Shown piece after piece: positions 45,937 through 55,043 of a stretch of 64,000 nt of DNA; the first letter of the stretch is position 1, and every line of letters begins with the position of its first letter. Both the position numbers and the translations under genes were made by a program. The notes below the pieces were generated by a model that saw nothing but the letters and a program-made list of their open reading frames with translations, had not been told where the DNA came from and did not search any database. This DNA is from Parabacteroides timonensis (GTDB lineage: Bacteria > Bacteroidota > Bacteroidia > Bacteroidales > Tannerellaceae). The stretch lies in the NCBI RefSeq assembly GCF_900128505.1, contig NZ_LT669941.1:133933-197932 (forward strand), written 5' to 3'.

Positions 45937-46623
45937 TTATTTTTGTCCGTAGTAAGCATTAGGACCGTGTTTACGGTAAAAATGCTTAGTTATCAGATGT
46001 TTGTTCATTGTAAGTCCGGGATTGATGCCATAGGAGATATAAGCCATCTTGGCTACCTGTTCCATTACGACCGCATTATGTACGGCGTCATCGGCATTCT
46101 TTCCCCAGGAAAACGGACCGTGGTTCTCAACCAGTACCCCAGGTATGTGAACCGGATTTAAATTGTTAAATCGTTCAACGATCACATTTCCGGTTTCTTT
46201 TTCATATTCACCTTCAATCTCTTGCTGTGTCATCTGGCGTGTACAAGGGATTGCATCACTGAAATAGTCAGCATGCGTTGTGCCTATATTAGGAATGTCC
46301 CGTCCGGCCTGTGCCCAGGATGTTGCGTAGGTGGAATGTGTATGTACGATGCCTCCGATTTCTGGAAAGGCATTATATAATACTAAATGAGTAGGAGTGT
46401 CAGACGACGGTTTTAGAGTTCCCTCCAGAATATTACCCTGTAAATCGAGAACAACCATATCACTGGTTTTCATTGTTTCATAAGAAACCCCAGATGGTTT
46501 GATCACAACCAAACCTTTTTCGCGGTCAATTGCGCTCACATTTCCCCAGGTAAAAATGACTAATCCATGTTTTACCAGATCTAAGTTAGCTTTGAAAACC
46601 TTTTCTTTTAATTCTTCAACCAT
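45937..46623 (-). CDS. araD: L-ribulose-5-phosphate 4-epimerase
   Basis: A 228-residue class II aldolase-like epimerase giving D-xylulose 5-phosphate. I chose ATG 46623 (MVEELKEKVFKANLDLVKHG), which matches the family N-terminus; the longer in-frame stretch upstream (MYISILIIIYKLYIK) is promoter DNA. Zn2+-site motif GIVHTHSTYATSWAQAG with the two His, plus a later His in LVENHGPFSWG. First gene of the ara operon, downstream of a likely AraR operator. Confidence 0.95.
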   Translation of the reverse strand: MVEELKEKVFKANLDLVKHGLVIFTWGNVSAIDREKGLVVIKPSGVSYETMKTSDMVVLDLQGNILEGTLKPSSDTPTHLVLYNAFPEIGGIVHTHSTYATSWAQAGRDIPNIGTTHADYFSDAIPCTRQMTQQEIEGEYEKETGNVIVERFNNLNPVHIPGVLVENHGPFSWGKNADDAVHNAVVMEQVAKMAYISYGINPGLTMNKHLITKHFYRKHGPNAYYGQK

Positions 46624-46674
46624 TACCGTTATTGTTTTGTGGTTTATTATATACTTAATATATAGTTTGTATAT

Positions 46675-46706
46675 AATAATAAGTATAGATATATACACTT
46701 ATTATT
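46675..46706 (-). promoter_or_regulatory. Candidate AraR operator upstream of araD
   Basis: AATAATAAGT (46675-46684) and ACTTATTATT (46697-46706) form a perfect 10-bp inverted repeat separated by 12 nt. It lies 51 nt upstream of the araD start, just after a weak -7-like stretch (minus-strand TTACTTTTACACC, within the small palindrome GGTGTAAAAGTAACACC at 46710-46726). The position suits a repressor site released by arabinose. Confidence 0.5.
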
Positions 46707-46749
46707 GATGGTGTAAAAGTAACACCTTATTCGGATAATGGTACAAAAA

Positions 46750-46773
46750 AAGCTATGTTTTAAAACATAGCTT
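46750..46773 (-). terminator. Terminator of the galM-galK-araR operon
   Basis: A 24-nt palindrome: AAGCTATG pairs with CATAGCTT around TTTTAAAA, followed on the minus strand by TTTTTTG. It lies 59 nt after the araR stop codon and insulates the araD promoter. Confidence 0.8.
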
Positions 46774-46831
46774 GTGACTTTTTAAGAGTATACTTAACAA
46801 GTAAAGGGAAAAATATTTCTATTCTTCTTTA

Positions 46832-47524
46832 TTATAAGGAGAAATAGAATCCTTGGTCAAGCAACCGATCATATTTTTCTTTGTTGAACATATAATAGAA
46901 AGCGCCTCTTTTGGAACTTTTTTTGTCTTTCTCGTCAAGTTTCTCAAGGATATCCATAGAGTTGAGTTTCTTGCGGAAATTACGTTTATCCAGTGGAGTC
47001 TGGTAAATAGCTTCATACAAACTTTGAAGCTGGGGTAGGGTGAATTTCTCAGGAAGAAGATTAAAACCGACCGGACGGGTAGCAGCTTTTCTCTTCAGGC
47101 GAGCCAGCGTGTCGGTAATCATTTGGTTATGGTCAAAGATCAGATTGGGTACTTCGCTGAGCTTTGTCCATTCGGCATTATGTTCTTTCAATAATTCCGG
47201 GTTGAAGTCATTCATATTGACTAATGAATAGTATGCTACGGAGATAACCCGTTCCCCTAAGTCGCGGGTAACATCTCCGTAGGCACCTACCTGTTCCATA
47301 AAAAGATTATCGATACCGGAGCATTCGGTAAGTACGCGTGAAGCCGCTTCGCCGATGCTTTCGCCGGATTTGATAAAACCGCCCATCAGAGACCACTGTC
47401 CTTGTAGTGGCTCAAAATTCCGTTTGTAAAGTAAAACATTGAGTTCACTATTATTAAACCCCAGGATGATACAATCTACTGAAACAAAAAATTTGACTTC
47501 GTTCTGATAAAATGCGGCTGTCAT
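46832..47524 (-). CDS. araR: Nudix-family arabinose regulator AraR
   Basis: A 230-residue protein with an N-terminal Nudix-like domain (residues of about 10-140; GGFIKSGESIGEAASRVLTECSGI in place of a full catalytic Nudix box) and a C-terminal winged helix (LPQLQSLYEAIYQTPLDKRNFRKKL). NrtR-type regulators with degenerate Nudix domains bind an effector in place of hydrolysing it, and one in Bacteroides (AraR) represses L-arabinose genes. Context matches: ara operon downstream, GH51 nearby. It is the last gene of a run with galK 27 nt upstream. Confidence 0.88.
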   Translation of the reverse strand: MTAAFYQNEVKFFVSVDCIILGFNNSELNVLLYKRNFEPLQGQWSLMGGFIKSGESIGEAASRVLTECSGIDNLFMEQVGAYGDVTRDLGERVISVAYYSLVNMNDFNPELLKEHNAEWTKLSEVPNLIFDHNQMITDTLARLKRKAATRPVGFNLLPEKFTLPQLQSLYEAIYQTPLDKRNFRKKLNSMDILEKLDEKDKKSSKRGAFYYMFNKEKYDRLLDQGFYFSL

Positions 47525-47550
47525 GATTTTATGGATATTGAATTAATTTA

Positions 47551-48696
47551 TTAAGCGAGTTTGCGTGCACCGTCGCTGATTACTACTTCGTATACTTTAG
47601 GTTCGTGACCGAATTTCTTTGTATAAGAATCGAAAGCTTCTTTGATAAATGCATCATGCAATTCGTCTTTTACAAGGTTGATAGTACAACCTCCGAAGCC
47701 ACCACCCATTACACGTGAACCTGTTACGCCACATTTCTTGGCAACATCGTTCAGGAAGTCCAACTCTTCGCAGCTTACTTCGTATAGCTTGCTCATTCCA
47801 TGATGAGTTTCATACATTTTCAGACCTACAGTTTCGTAGTCACCTTTTTCCAAAGCTTCGCAAACGTCGAGTACGCGCTGTACTTCTTCGATCACGTATT
47901 CGGCACGCATATAATCTTCTGCGCTGATATCGCCTTTCACTTCGTTCAGCATGTCCATTGTTGCGTCACGCAGGAATTCTACTTCTGGGTGATTGCGACG
48001 GATGGCAGCTGCTGCATTTTCACAAGACTGGCGACGTTTGTTATAAGCAGAAGATGCCAGTTCGTGTTTTACAACAGAGTCCAGCAAAACCAGTTTATAA
48101 CCAACCGGATTGAATGGGAAATATTTATATTCTAAAGAACGGCAATCTAAACGAATTAAGCTTCCTTCTTTACCGAATACGGAAGCGAACTGGTCCATAA
48201 TACCGCAGTTAACACCACAATAGTTGTGTTCTGTAGATTGACCGATCTTAGCTAATTCGAATTTGTCAATGCCTAGAGAGAAAAGATCATTCAATGCGAA
48301 TGCGTAAGTGCTTTCTAAAGCGGCAGATGAAGACATTCCGGCACCCAGAGGTACATCACCGGCAAATACAGTATCGAATCCCTGGATTTGACCGCCACGT
48401 TTGATGATCTCACGGCATACACCGAAAATGTATCTAGCCCAGCTTGCTTTTGGTGCATCTTCTTCGTTCAATCCGAATTCAGCATAGTCATTCAGGTCGA
48501 TAGAGAATGCGCGAACTTTACCTGTGCCGTTCGGCTTGATCTCTGCGATCATACCTTTGTCGATAGCACCAGGAAATACGAAACCGCCATTATAGTCTGT
48601 GTGTTCACCGATCAGGTTAATACGACCAGGAGAAGCATATACACTACCTTCTGTATTAAATAACTCTTGAAATTTATCTCTGATTTTTTTCTGCAT
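47551..48696 (-). CDS. galK: Galactokinase
   Basis: A 381-residue GHMP kinase phosphorylating galactose at C1. I chose ATG 48696 (MQKKIRDKFQELF); the longer frame upstream is intergenic. Motifs: GRINLIGEHTDYNGG (galactokinase signature), VPLGAGMSSSAALE (ATP loop), GSRVMGGGFGGCTINLV (third motif). Pairs with the mutarotase and sugar transporter genes upstream. Confidence 0.96.
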   Translation of the reverse strand: MQKKIRDKFQELFNTEGSVYASPGRINLIGEHTDYNGGFVFPGAIDKGMIAEIKPNGTGKVRAFSIDLNDYAEFGLNEEDAPKASWARYIFGVCREIIKRGGQIQGFDTVFAGDVPLGAGMSSSAALESTYAFALNDLFSLGIDKFELAKIGQSTEHNYCGVNCGIMDQFASVFGKEGSLIRLDCRSLEYKYFPFNPVGYKLVLLDSVVKHELASSAYNKRRQSCENAAAAIRRNHPEVEFLRDATMDMLNEVKGDISAEDYMRAEYVIEEVQRVLDVCEALEKGDYETVGLKMYETHHGMSKLYEVSCEELDFLNDVAKKCGVTGSRVMGGGFGGCTINLVKDELHDAFIKEAFDSYTKKFGHEPKVYEVVISDGARKLA

Positions 48697-48729
48697 GATA
48701 TTATTACTTTTAAAGGTTATATAAAAGAT

Positions 48730-48771
48730 GAAGAAATTATCCGACCACAAATATAGTTAGATAATTTCTTC
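48730..48771 (-). promoter_or_regulatory. Inverted repeat and -7 element upstream of galK
   Basis: GAAGAAATTATC (48730-48741) and GATAATTTCTTC (48760-48771) form a perfect 12-bp inverted repeat with an 18-nt spacer. The spacer contains minus-strand TATATTTG (48755-48748). It lies in the 99-nt gap between the transporter gene and galK. It may be an operator over an internal galK promoter or an intercistronic hairpin. Confidence 0.55.
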
Positions 48772-48795
48772 AATCATAAATTTTACACTTATTTT

Positions 48796-50079
48796 TTATT
48801 TAACAGGAATATCTGTATTTACATTTTTACATCCGATCAATGCATAGAACAACAGGTAAGCCAAGGCAATGATAATTACTACGAAACTTGCCATAAATCC
48901 AACAGAGTCGGATACTGCACCCTGAAGTAATGGTAACAAACCACCACCGCAAACCAATACCATAAAGAGACCGGAAGCAGCTTCTGTATATTTACCCAAA
49001 CCTTCAACTGCCAGGTTAAAAATGCCACCCCACATGATAGAAGTACAAAGTCCGCAAAGCGCAAAGAACATGATGCTGATAGGAACCTGTGCCATACCGA
49101 ATGAGATATCGCTCATAAATACCGGCATACTTACGTGTGTTGTAATCGGGCAGACGAATGCTAAAGCGATAAAAATTAGTCCTAAGGTAGAAGCAAAAGT
49201 AAGCATTTGTTTACTTGAGAACTTAGCACCCAGTGATGCACCTACTAAACGGCCGATCAACATAAGGAACCAGTAAGTACCTACAACAGATCCTGCGATA
49301 GTAGAGTCGATAGCCAGACCACCGCCAGCTTCCGGAGTCATCATAAACAGACCTGCGAAGTGAGGGATACCAACTTCAATACCAACATATACGAAAATAG
49401 CCAAAGCGCCCAGTTTGAAGTGACGGAATGATAAAGGACTGTGAGTATCTTTCACATCTTTCTTAGCAATAGACAAGTTCGGTTCCGGAATGTTCATGAT
49501 GAACAATACCAGGAATGCAATAGCGAAGATAGCCATAGCGATATACAATGCCGGCAATGCTTTTGCAATCGTACGTTCTTCTACAACTGTACCCATCAGG
49601 TAACCAACCAATACAGGAACGATAGTAGCTGACAAAGAGTTCAGTGAACCACCCATCTGGATCAACTGATTACCTTTCTTACCACCACCACCTAATGTGT
49701 TCAACATCGGGTTAACTACTGTATTCAACATACACATAGAGAAGCCTGAAACGAATGCACCGGTTACATAAACGGCAAATCCCATTGTAGAGGAGAGAGC
49801 CTGAATACCTACACCTACGAAACCAACAACGATCGCGATCAATGCTGTTTTCTTATAACCGATCTTCTGTAATAACAGACCGGAAGGGATACCCATAAAG
49901 GCGTAAGCGATAAAGTTAGCAGCAAAACCCAGCGTAGCTTGCAAGTTAGTTGCTCCGAATTCGCTCTGCACAATTGCACCGAAAGGTGCCGGCAGACCGG
50001 TAACGAAAGAGATCATTGCGAATAATGCGAACATCATCGCAATGGGGAGTGCATAATTCTTCTTTTTTGTAGATTCCAT
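48796..50079 (-). CDS. Glucose/galactose MFS transporter (FHS/GluP type)
   Basis: A 427-residue inner-membrane transporter with about 12 membrane segments. Family features include LPAPFGAIVQSEFGATNLQATLGFAANFIAYAFMGIPSGLLLQKIGYKKTA at the N-terminus (split across several motifs here) and GSLNSLSATIVPVLVGYLMG. It would import galactose or glucose by proton symport. Flanked by galM and galK in the same direction, so galactose is the probable substrate. Confidence 0.9.
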   Translation of the reverse strand: MESTKKKNYALPIAMMFALFAMISFVTGLPAPFGAIVQSEFGATNLQATLGFAANFIAYAFMGIPSGLLLQKIGYKKTALIAIVVGFVGVGIQALSSTMGFAVYVTGAFVSGFSMCMLNTVVNPMLNTLGGGGKKGNQLIQMGGSLNSLSATIVPVLVGYLMGTVVEERTIAKALPALYIAMAIFAIAFLVLFIMNIPEPNLSIAKKDVKDTHSPLSFRHFKLGALAIFVYVGIEVGIPHFAGLFMMTPEAGGGLAIDSTIAGSVVGTYWFLMLIGRLVGASLGAKFSSKQMLTFASTLGLIFIALAFVCPITTHVSMPVFMSDISFGMAQVPISIMFFALCGLCTSIMWGGIFNLAVEGLGKYTEAASGLFMVLVCGGGLLPLLQGAVSDSVGFMASFVVIIIALAYLLFYALIGCKNVNTDIPVK

Positions 50080-50117
50080 TTCTTTTGATTATTTAGATTA
50101 TTAATGAATCGAGTTTA

Positions 50118-51194
50118 CTATTCAGCAGAGAACTTGTAGATCGTTTTGCTTTTGAATACTTCTCCCGGACGAAGAACTGTCGACGGGTATTCCGAATGAT
50201 TAGGACTGTCGGGATAATGTTGTGTTTCCAGGCAGAGAGCAGCTCTTGCCGGATAGCGTTGTCCGTTCTTTCCTTCAAAATTGCCGGTCATCCAGTTTCC
50301 TGTATATAATTGTACGCCCGGTTCAGTAGTATAGGTTTCCATAATGATACCGGTTTTGGGAGATGAACAGCGGGCGCAGAATCCCAGTTCTCCCTGTTCT
50401 TTATTTAATATAAAGGTATGGTCGTAACCTCTTGCCCAGGTTAACTGGTCGATCGGCTCGTCGATACGCGCACCAACCAGATAGGGGGTACGGAAATCCA
50501 TCGGTGTACCTTCCACTTTCTCCGGGACACCGAAAGGGATTGCTGTATCATCTGTCGGCAGATAATAGTCGGCGTTGATTGTCAGGGTATGATCTGCCAC
50601 TGAAGGATCACCTGCTCCCGAAAGGTTGAAATAGGAGTGGTTGGTCAGATTCAGAACGGTAGGTTTGTCTGTTACTGCCTGATACATGATAACGACTTCA
50701 TTGTCATTTGTCAGGTGATAAGTAACGGTGGTCTGAAGTGTTCCGGGGAAACCTTCTTCTCCGTCGACCGAAGTGTATTTCAGTTCAACGGTTTGATCGT
50801 CGGTCTGGTTCAGGTCCCAAACAACAGAATTGAATCCTTTAATTCCGCCATGAAGGCTGTTCGGGCCATTATTTATCGCCAGTTTATCGTACACAACACC
50901 ATCCAGAGTGAATGTACCTTTGGCGATACGGTTTCCGTAACGTCCACAGATAGCTCCGAAATAGGGCTCTTCAGAGACCAGATATTCATCGAGGGAATTG
51001 TGTCCGGTGACTACATCGGTTAACTTGCCGGACCGATCCGGTACCATAAGCGATACAATTTTTGCACCGTAGTTGGTAATGGTAAGTTCTGCACCTTTTT
51101 TATTGGTCAGGATACATAGCATCGTCTCCTTTCCGTCTATAAGCTTGCTGAAGTTTGCTACAGTCAAGCCAGACAGCGTACTCTTGTTCTTCAT
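50118..51194 (-). CDS. galM: Aldose 1-epimerase (galactose mutarotase)
   Basis: A 358-residue beta-sandwich enzyme that interconverts alpha and beta anomers of galactose and related sugars. Motifs: NYGAKIVSLMVPDR, GRYGNRIAKGTF, LTNHSYFNLSG (catalytic His), and LCLETQHYPDSPNH (catalytic Glu). No signal peptide, so it works in the cytoplasm. First gene of the galM-transporter-galK-araR run; 190 nt separates it from the divergent GH51 gene. Confidence 0.95.
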   Translation of the reverse strand: MKNKSTLSGLTVANFSKLIDGKETMLCILTNKKGAELTITNYGAKIVSLMVPDRSGKLTDVVTGHNSLDEYLVSEEPYFGAICGRYGNRIAKGTFTLDGVVYDKLAINNGPNSLHGGIKGFNSVVWDLNQTDDQTVELKYTSVDGEEGFPGTLQTTVTYHLTNDNEVVIMYQAVTDKPTVLNLTNHSYFNLSGAGDPSVADHTLTINADYYLPTDDTAIPFGVPEKVEGTPMDFRTPYLVGARIDEPIDQLTWARGYDHTFILNKEQGELGFCARCSSPKTGIIMETYTTEPGVQLYTGNWMTGNFEGKNGQRYPARAALCLETQHYPDSPNHSEYPSTVLRPGEVFKSKTIYKFSAE

Positions 51195-51336
51195 GTATGT
51201 AATGTTATCAAAATTGCGTGTAAAATTAGCCTACTTCTTCGTAATGTAGACGCATGAAAAGATGTTATAGAGCATAAAATAGCTTTTTATCCACCAAATA
51301 GGTGTATTTGTCCACCTTATGTATGGGTAATTAGTG

Positions 51337-51344
51337 TATATTTG
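51337..51344 (+). promoter_or_regulatory. -7 element for the GH51 gene
   Basis: TATATTTG, 40 nt before the ATG at 51385. Upstream, ATCCACC and GTCCACC repeats (51288-51316) around GGTG form a possible operator. No -33 TTG at the usual distance. Confidence 0.4.
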
Positions 51345-51384
51345 CAACTAAATAAATCTTTTATTTCACAGAAAAACACTTGAT

Positions 51385-53337
51385 ATGAGAAGAAGCATGA
51401 AAAACGCTATCTCCCTGTTCCTCTTAAGCATGGGGGTAAGCAGTCTGATGGCACAGACTAGTGAGTTCAAAATAGACGTGCAGCAAACGGGTGCGTCTAT
51501 CCAATCCACCATGTACGGTATCTTTTTTGAAGATATCAACTTCGGAGCGGATGGAGGATTGTATGCAGAGTTGATTAAGAACCGTTCTTTTGAGTTTGAA
51601 AATCCTTTCGGGGGCTGGGTTCCTTTTGGAAATGTAACAGTACAGACCAAATCTCCTTGTTTTGACAAGAATCCGCATTATGTACGGCTTTCTTATAATA
51701 AAGAATTAACCGGTACCGGACTGGATAACGAAGGTTTTAAAGGTATTGGCATTAAGGCAGGGGAGAAGTATGACTTTTCTTTCTATGCCCGTACGGTAAC
51801 TAACGGTCCGATCAAGTTTCGTATAAATCTGGTAAATAGTGGGCATGACATTTATGAAACAAAGGAAGTTGAGATAAACGGCAAAGATTGGAAAAAGTAT
51901 TCCGTTGTCCTGACTCCTGAGGCAACAGAAGCCCATTCCCGTTTACGTATCACGATGCTTACACAGGGAACGGCTGATCTCGAACATATATCTTTATTTC
52001 CTCAGAAAACATTCAATAACCGTCCGAACGGTATGCGTGCCGATCTTGCACAGGCATTGAAAGATCTTAAACCGGGTGTATTCCGCTTCCCTGGAGGTTG
52101 TATCGTGGAAGGAACGAACCTGGCCACTCGTTATCAGTGGAAAAATACGGTTGGTCCGGTTGAAAACCGACCGATCAATATCAATCGTTGGAATTATACA
52201 TTTCCTCATAAGAAGTTCTCCGATTATTATCAGTCTTATGGTTTAGGTTTCTTTGAATATTTCCAGTTGAGTGAGGATATCGGTGCCGAGCCACTTCCTG
52301 TATTGAACTGCGGTCTTTCTTGTCAGTATGAAAATGATGATCCGAAAGAAAACTGTCCGGTCGATAAATTGCAACCTTATATTGACGATGCACTTGACCT
52401 GATCGAGTTTGCCAACGGTCCTGTGACTTCTAAATGGGGAAAACTGCGTGCCGATATGGGACATCCGGTTCCTTTCAACCTGAAGTTTATAGCTATTGGT
52501 AATGAGCAGTGGGGTACTTTGTTTACCGAACGCCTGGAACCTTTCGTAAAGGCTATTCGTGCCAAATATCCGGATATCAAAGTTATTGGTAGTTCTGGTC
52601 CACAAGCGGAAGGGGAAGATTTCGACTTCTTGTGGCCTGAAATGAAGCGGATGAAAGTCGATTTGGTAGATGAACATTTTTACCGTTCTCCCGAATGGTT
52701 TCTGAATGGTGCCAAACGCTATGATTCATACGATCGTAATGGTCCTAAGGTTTTTGCTGGTGAATATGCCTGTCATCCGAACAATCGCGAGAATAGTTTC
52801 CTGACAGCATTGGCTGAGGCGGCTTTTATGACTGGTTTTGAGCGTAATGCGGATGTTGTACATATCTGTACTTATGCACCTCTGTTTGCCCATGTGGATG
52901 CCTGGCAATGGCGTCCGGATTTGATCTGGTTCGATAATCTTTCTTTGGTGAAGACACCTAATTATTATGTACAGCAACTTTACGGTCATAATGTCGGTAC
53001 GAATGTTGTGCCTTTGACTATGCAGAACGAACCAGTTACTGGACAAAATGATCTGTATGCAACAGCAGCAGTCGATAAGAAGACAAATGAGTTGATCATT
53101 AAGATCGCCAATACTGGCATTCAAAACAGAAAAGTGAAACTGGATTTAAACGGCCTTTCCGGTGGAAAACATAAAGGTACAGTAACCGTACTTCACGCCT
53201 CTGACCTGGAAGCTAAAAATACGATCTGCAAACCGGACCAGGTAGTGCCTGTTGTTTCAGAAATTGAACTGGAAGCTCCGGCAGCAGAAGTAGTACTTCG
53301 CCCGTTAAGTTTCTCTGTTTATCGCATTGCGTTTTGA
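51385..53337 (+). CDS. Exported alpha-L-arabinofuranosidase (GH51)
   Basis: A 650-residue glycoside hydrolase with a signal peptide (MRRSMKNAISLFLLSMGVSSLMAQ). It has an N-terminal carbohydrate-binding-like region (residues of about 90-190), a GH51 barrel with FPGGCIVEGTN, acid/base Glu374 in AIGNEQWG, probable nucleophile Glu460 in FAGEYACH, and the C-terminal beta domain. It releases arabinose from arabinan or arabinoxylan side chains in the periplasm, feeding the adjacent divergent ara pathway. Probably AraR-controlled, though I found no matching operator. Confidence 0.92.
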   Translation: MRRSMKNAISLFLLSMGVSSLMAQTSEFKIDVQQTGASIQSTMYGIFFEDINFGADGGLYAELIKNRSFEFENPFGGWVPFGNVTVQTKSPCFDKNPHYVRLSYNKELTGTGLDNEGFKGIGIKAGEKYDFSFYARTVTNGPIKFRINLVNSGHDIYETKEVEINGKDWKKYSVVLTPEATEAHSRLRITMLTQGTADLEHISLFPQKTFNNRPNGMRADLAQALKDLKPGVFRFPGGCIVEGTNLATRYQWKNTVGPVENRPININRWNYTFPHKKFSDYYQSYGLGFFEYFQLSEDIGAEPLPVLNCGLSCQYENDDPKENCPVDKLQPYIDDALDLIEFANGPVTSKWGKLRADMGHPVPFNLKFIAIGNEQWGTLFTERLEPFVKAIRAKYPDIKVIGSSGPQAEGEDFDFLWPEMKRMKVDLVDEHFYRSPEWFLNGAKRYDSYDRNGPKVFAGEYACHPNNRENSFLTALAEAAFMTGFERNADVVHICTYAPLFAHVDAWQWRPDLIWFDNLSLVKTPNYYVQQLYGHNVGTNVVPLTMQNEPVTGQNDLYATAAVDKKTNELIIKIANTGIQNRKVKLDLNGLSGGKHKGTVTVLHASDLEAKNTICKPDQVVPVVSEIELEAPAAEVVLRPLSFSVYRIAF

Positions 53338-53350
53338 TATTCCTATTTAT

Positions 53351-53382
53351 ATGGTGCAGGTTTCTTCGGATTCCTGTACCAT
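53351..53382 (+). terminator. Terminator of the GH51 gene
   Basis: ATGGTGCAGG (53351-53360) pairs with CCTGTACCAT (53373-53382) with one wobble, followed by AATTTG. Confidence 0.5.
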
Positions 53383-53420
53383 AATTTGATTTGAATAACC
53401 TCCAATTAACCTGTCCTTTT

Positions 53421-53452
53421 TTTGTAAATGCCGATCTTTGTTGCGTACTTTG
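53421..53452 (+). promoter_or_regulatory. Promoter of the AAA/PD-(D/E)XK gene
   Basis: TTTG at 53421-53424, 21-nt spacer, TACTTTG at 53446-53452. The -7 element is one base short of TAnnTTTG. Confidence 0.4.
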
Positions 53453-53483
53453 CGTAAAAGGTATTATTTCAATCAGATAAATT

Positions 53484-55037
53484 ATGGCAAAGCTTTATCC
53501 TATCGGTATACAGAATTTTGAGAGTCTTCGTGAGGACGGATATATCTATGTTGACAAAACAGAGCTGGTTTATCAATTAGTGAAAACTGGACGCTATTAT
53601 TTACTAAATCGCCCACGCCGTTTTGGTAAAAGTTTGCTTATTTCTACCCTGGAAGCTTATTTTCTGGGAAAAAAGGAGTTGTTTAAAGACTTGGCTATCG
53701 AAAAGCTGGAAAAGGATTGGTTGGAATATCCTGTACTTCATTTGGATTTGAACGCCGAAAAATTCGGCAGTCCTGAGCGTCTGGATGCTTTGTTAAGTAA
53801 TCAGTTGACTCAGTGGGAAGAACTTTATGGTCATGGACCGGATGAAACAACACTTTCACTGCGCTTTAAAGGAGTAATTCGCAGAGCAGCCAAGCAGACC
53901 GGTCAACGCGTTGTAATCCTGATTGACGAATACGACAAGCCGATGTTGCAGGCATTGGAAAATGATGAACTGCAAGAAAAATTCCGTGATACTTTGATGG
54001 CTTTTTATGGTGTGATGAAGAGTATGGACGGGGATATCAAATTTGCTTTTTTGACCGGTGTAACCAAGTTCGGGAAAGTAAGTGTATTTAGTGATCTGAA
54101 TAATCTGATGGATATATCAATGGACGATCGTAATGCGAACATTTGTGGTATAACGGAACCGGAGATACATGCTTATTTTAAAGATGATTTGCATGAATTA
54201 GCTCGCGTACAGAATATGGATTATGATCAGGTTTGTATAGCATTGAGAGAATTTTATGACGGATATCATTTTACGGAGAATTCGAAAGGAATTTATAATC
54301 CTTTCAGTTTGCTTAATACCTTTAAGTATTTACAATTCGGTAGCTATTGGTTTGAAACAGGTACACCAACCTATTTGGTGAAATTGTTAAAGCACTCTCA
54401 TTATAACCTGTATAACATGGCGCATATGGAAACGGATGCCGATGTTTTGAATAGCATTGACTCCACATCAGTTAATCCAATCCCTGTGATTTATCAGAAT
54501 GGATATCTTACAATCAAAGGATATGATCGTGAATTTGGTATTTATCGTCTGGGATTTCCTAATCGTGAAGTGGAGGAGGGCTTTATGAAATATCTGCTTC
54601 CTTTCTATGCTAATACGGATAAAGTCGATTCTTCTTTCCATATTCAGAAGTTTGTTCGTGAGATACGTTCCGGCGATTATAATTCCTTCTTTCGCCGTTT
54701 GCAAAGTCTTTTTGCTGATACTCCTTACGAGTTGGTTCGTGATTTGGAGTTACATTACCAAAATGTCCTGTTTATTGTGTTCAAGTTGATTGGCTTCTAT
54801 GTAAAAGCAGAATATCATACTTCGGAAGGCCGTATTGACTTGGTTTTACAAACGGATCGTTTCATTTACCTGATGGAATTCAAACTGAATGGAACAGCTG
54901 ACGACGCTCTGCGGCAAATCAATGAAAAAGGCTATGCGCTTCCTTTTGCAGCCGATCCCCGTCAATTATTTAAGATAGGAGTGAATTTTAGTGCAAAGAC
55001 ACGCAATATAGAGGAGTGGAAAATAGAATCTAAATAA
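53484..55037 (+). CDS. AAA-ATPase-like/PD-(D/E)XK nuclease-domain protein
   Basis: A 517-residue protein of the AAA-ATPase_like plus PDDEXK_9 architecture, abundant in Bacteroidales and of unknown role. N-terminal ATPase: YIYVDKTELVYQL, Walker A RPRRFGKSLL, Walker B VILIDEYDKPML, sensor-like FLTGVTKFGKVSVFSDLNNL. C-terminal nuclease-like fold: EYHTSEGRIDLVLQ and IYLMEFKLNGTADDALRQI, giving the Asp...Glu-x-Lys catalytic set. Intact by length and motifs. Such genes behave like mobile or selfish paralogues in these genomes. Confidence 0.88.
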   Translation: MAKLYPIGIQNFESLREDGYIYVDKTELVYQLVKTGRYYLLNRPRRFGKSLLISTLEAYFLGKKELFKDLAIEKLEKDWLEYPVLHLDLNAEKFGSPERLDALLSNQLTQWEELYGHGPDETTLSLRFKGVIRRAAKQTGQRVVILIDEYDKPMLQALENDELQEKFRDTLMAFYGVMKSMDGDIKFAFLTGVTKFGKVSVFSDLNNLMDISMDDRNANICGITEPEIHAYFKDDLHELARVQNMDYDQVCIALREFYDGYHFTENSKGIYNPFSLLNTFKYLQFGSYWFETGTPTYLVKLLKHSHYNLYNMAHMETDADVLNSIDSTSVNPIPVIYQNGYLTIKGYDREFGIYRLGFPNREVEEGFMKYLLPFYANTDKVDSSFHIQKFVREIRSGDYNSFFRRLQSLFADTPYELVRDLELHYQNVLFIVFKLIGFYVKAEYHTSEGRIDLVLQTDRFIYLMEFKLNGTADDALRQINEKGYALPFAADPRQLFKIGVNFSAKTRNIEEWKIESK

Positions 55038-55043
55038 TGACTT

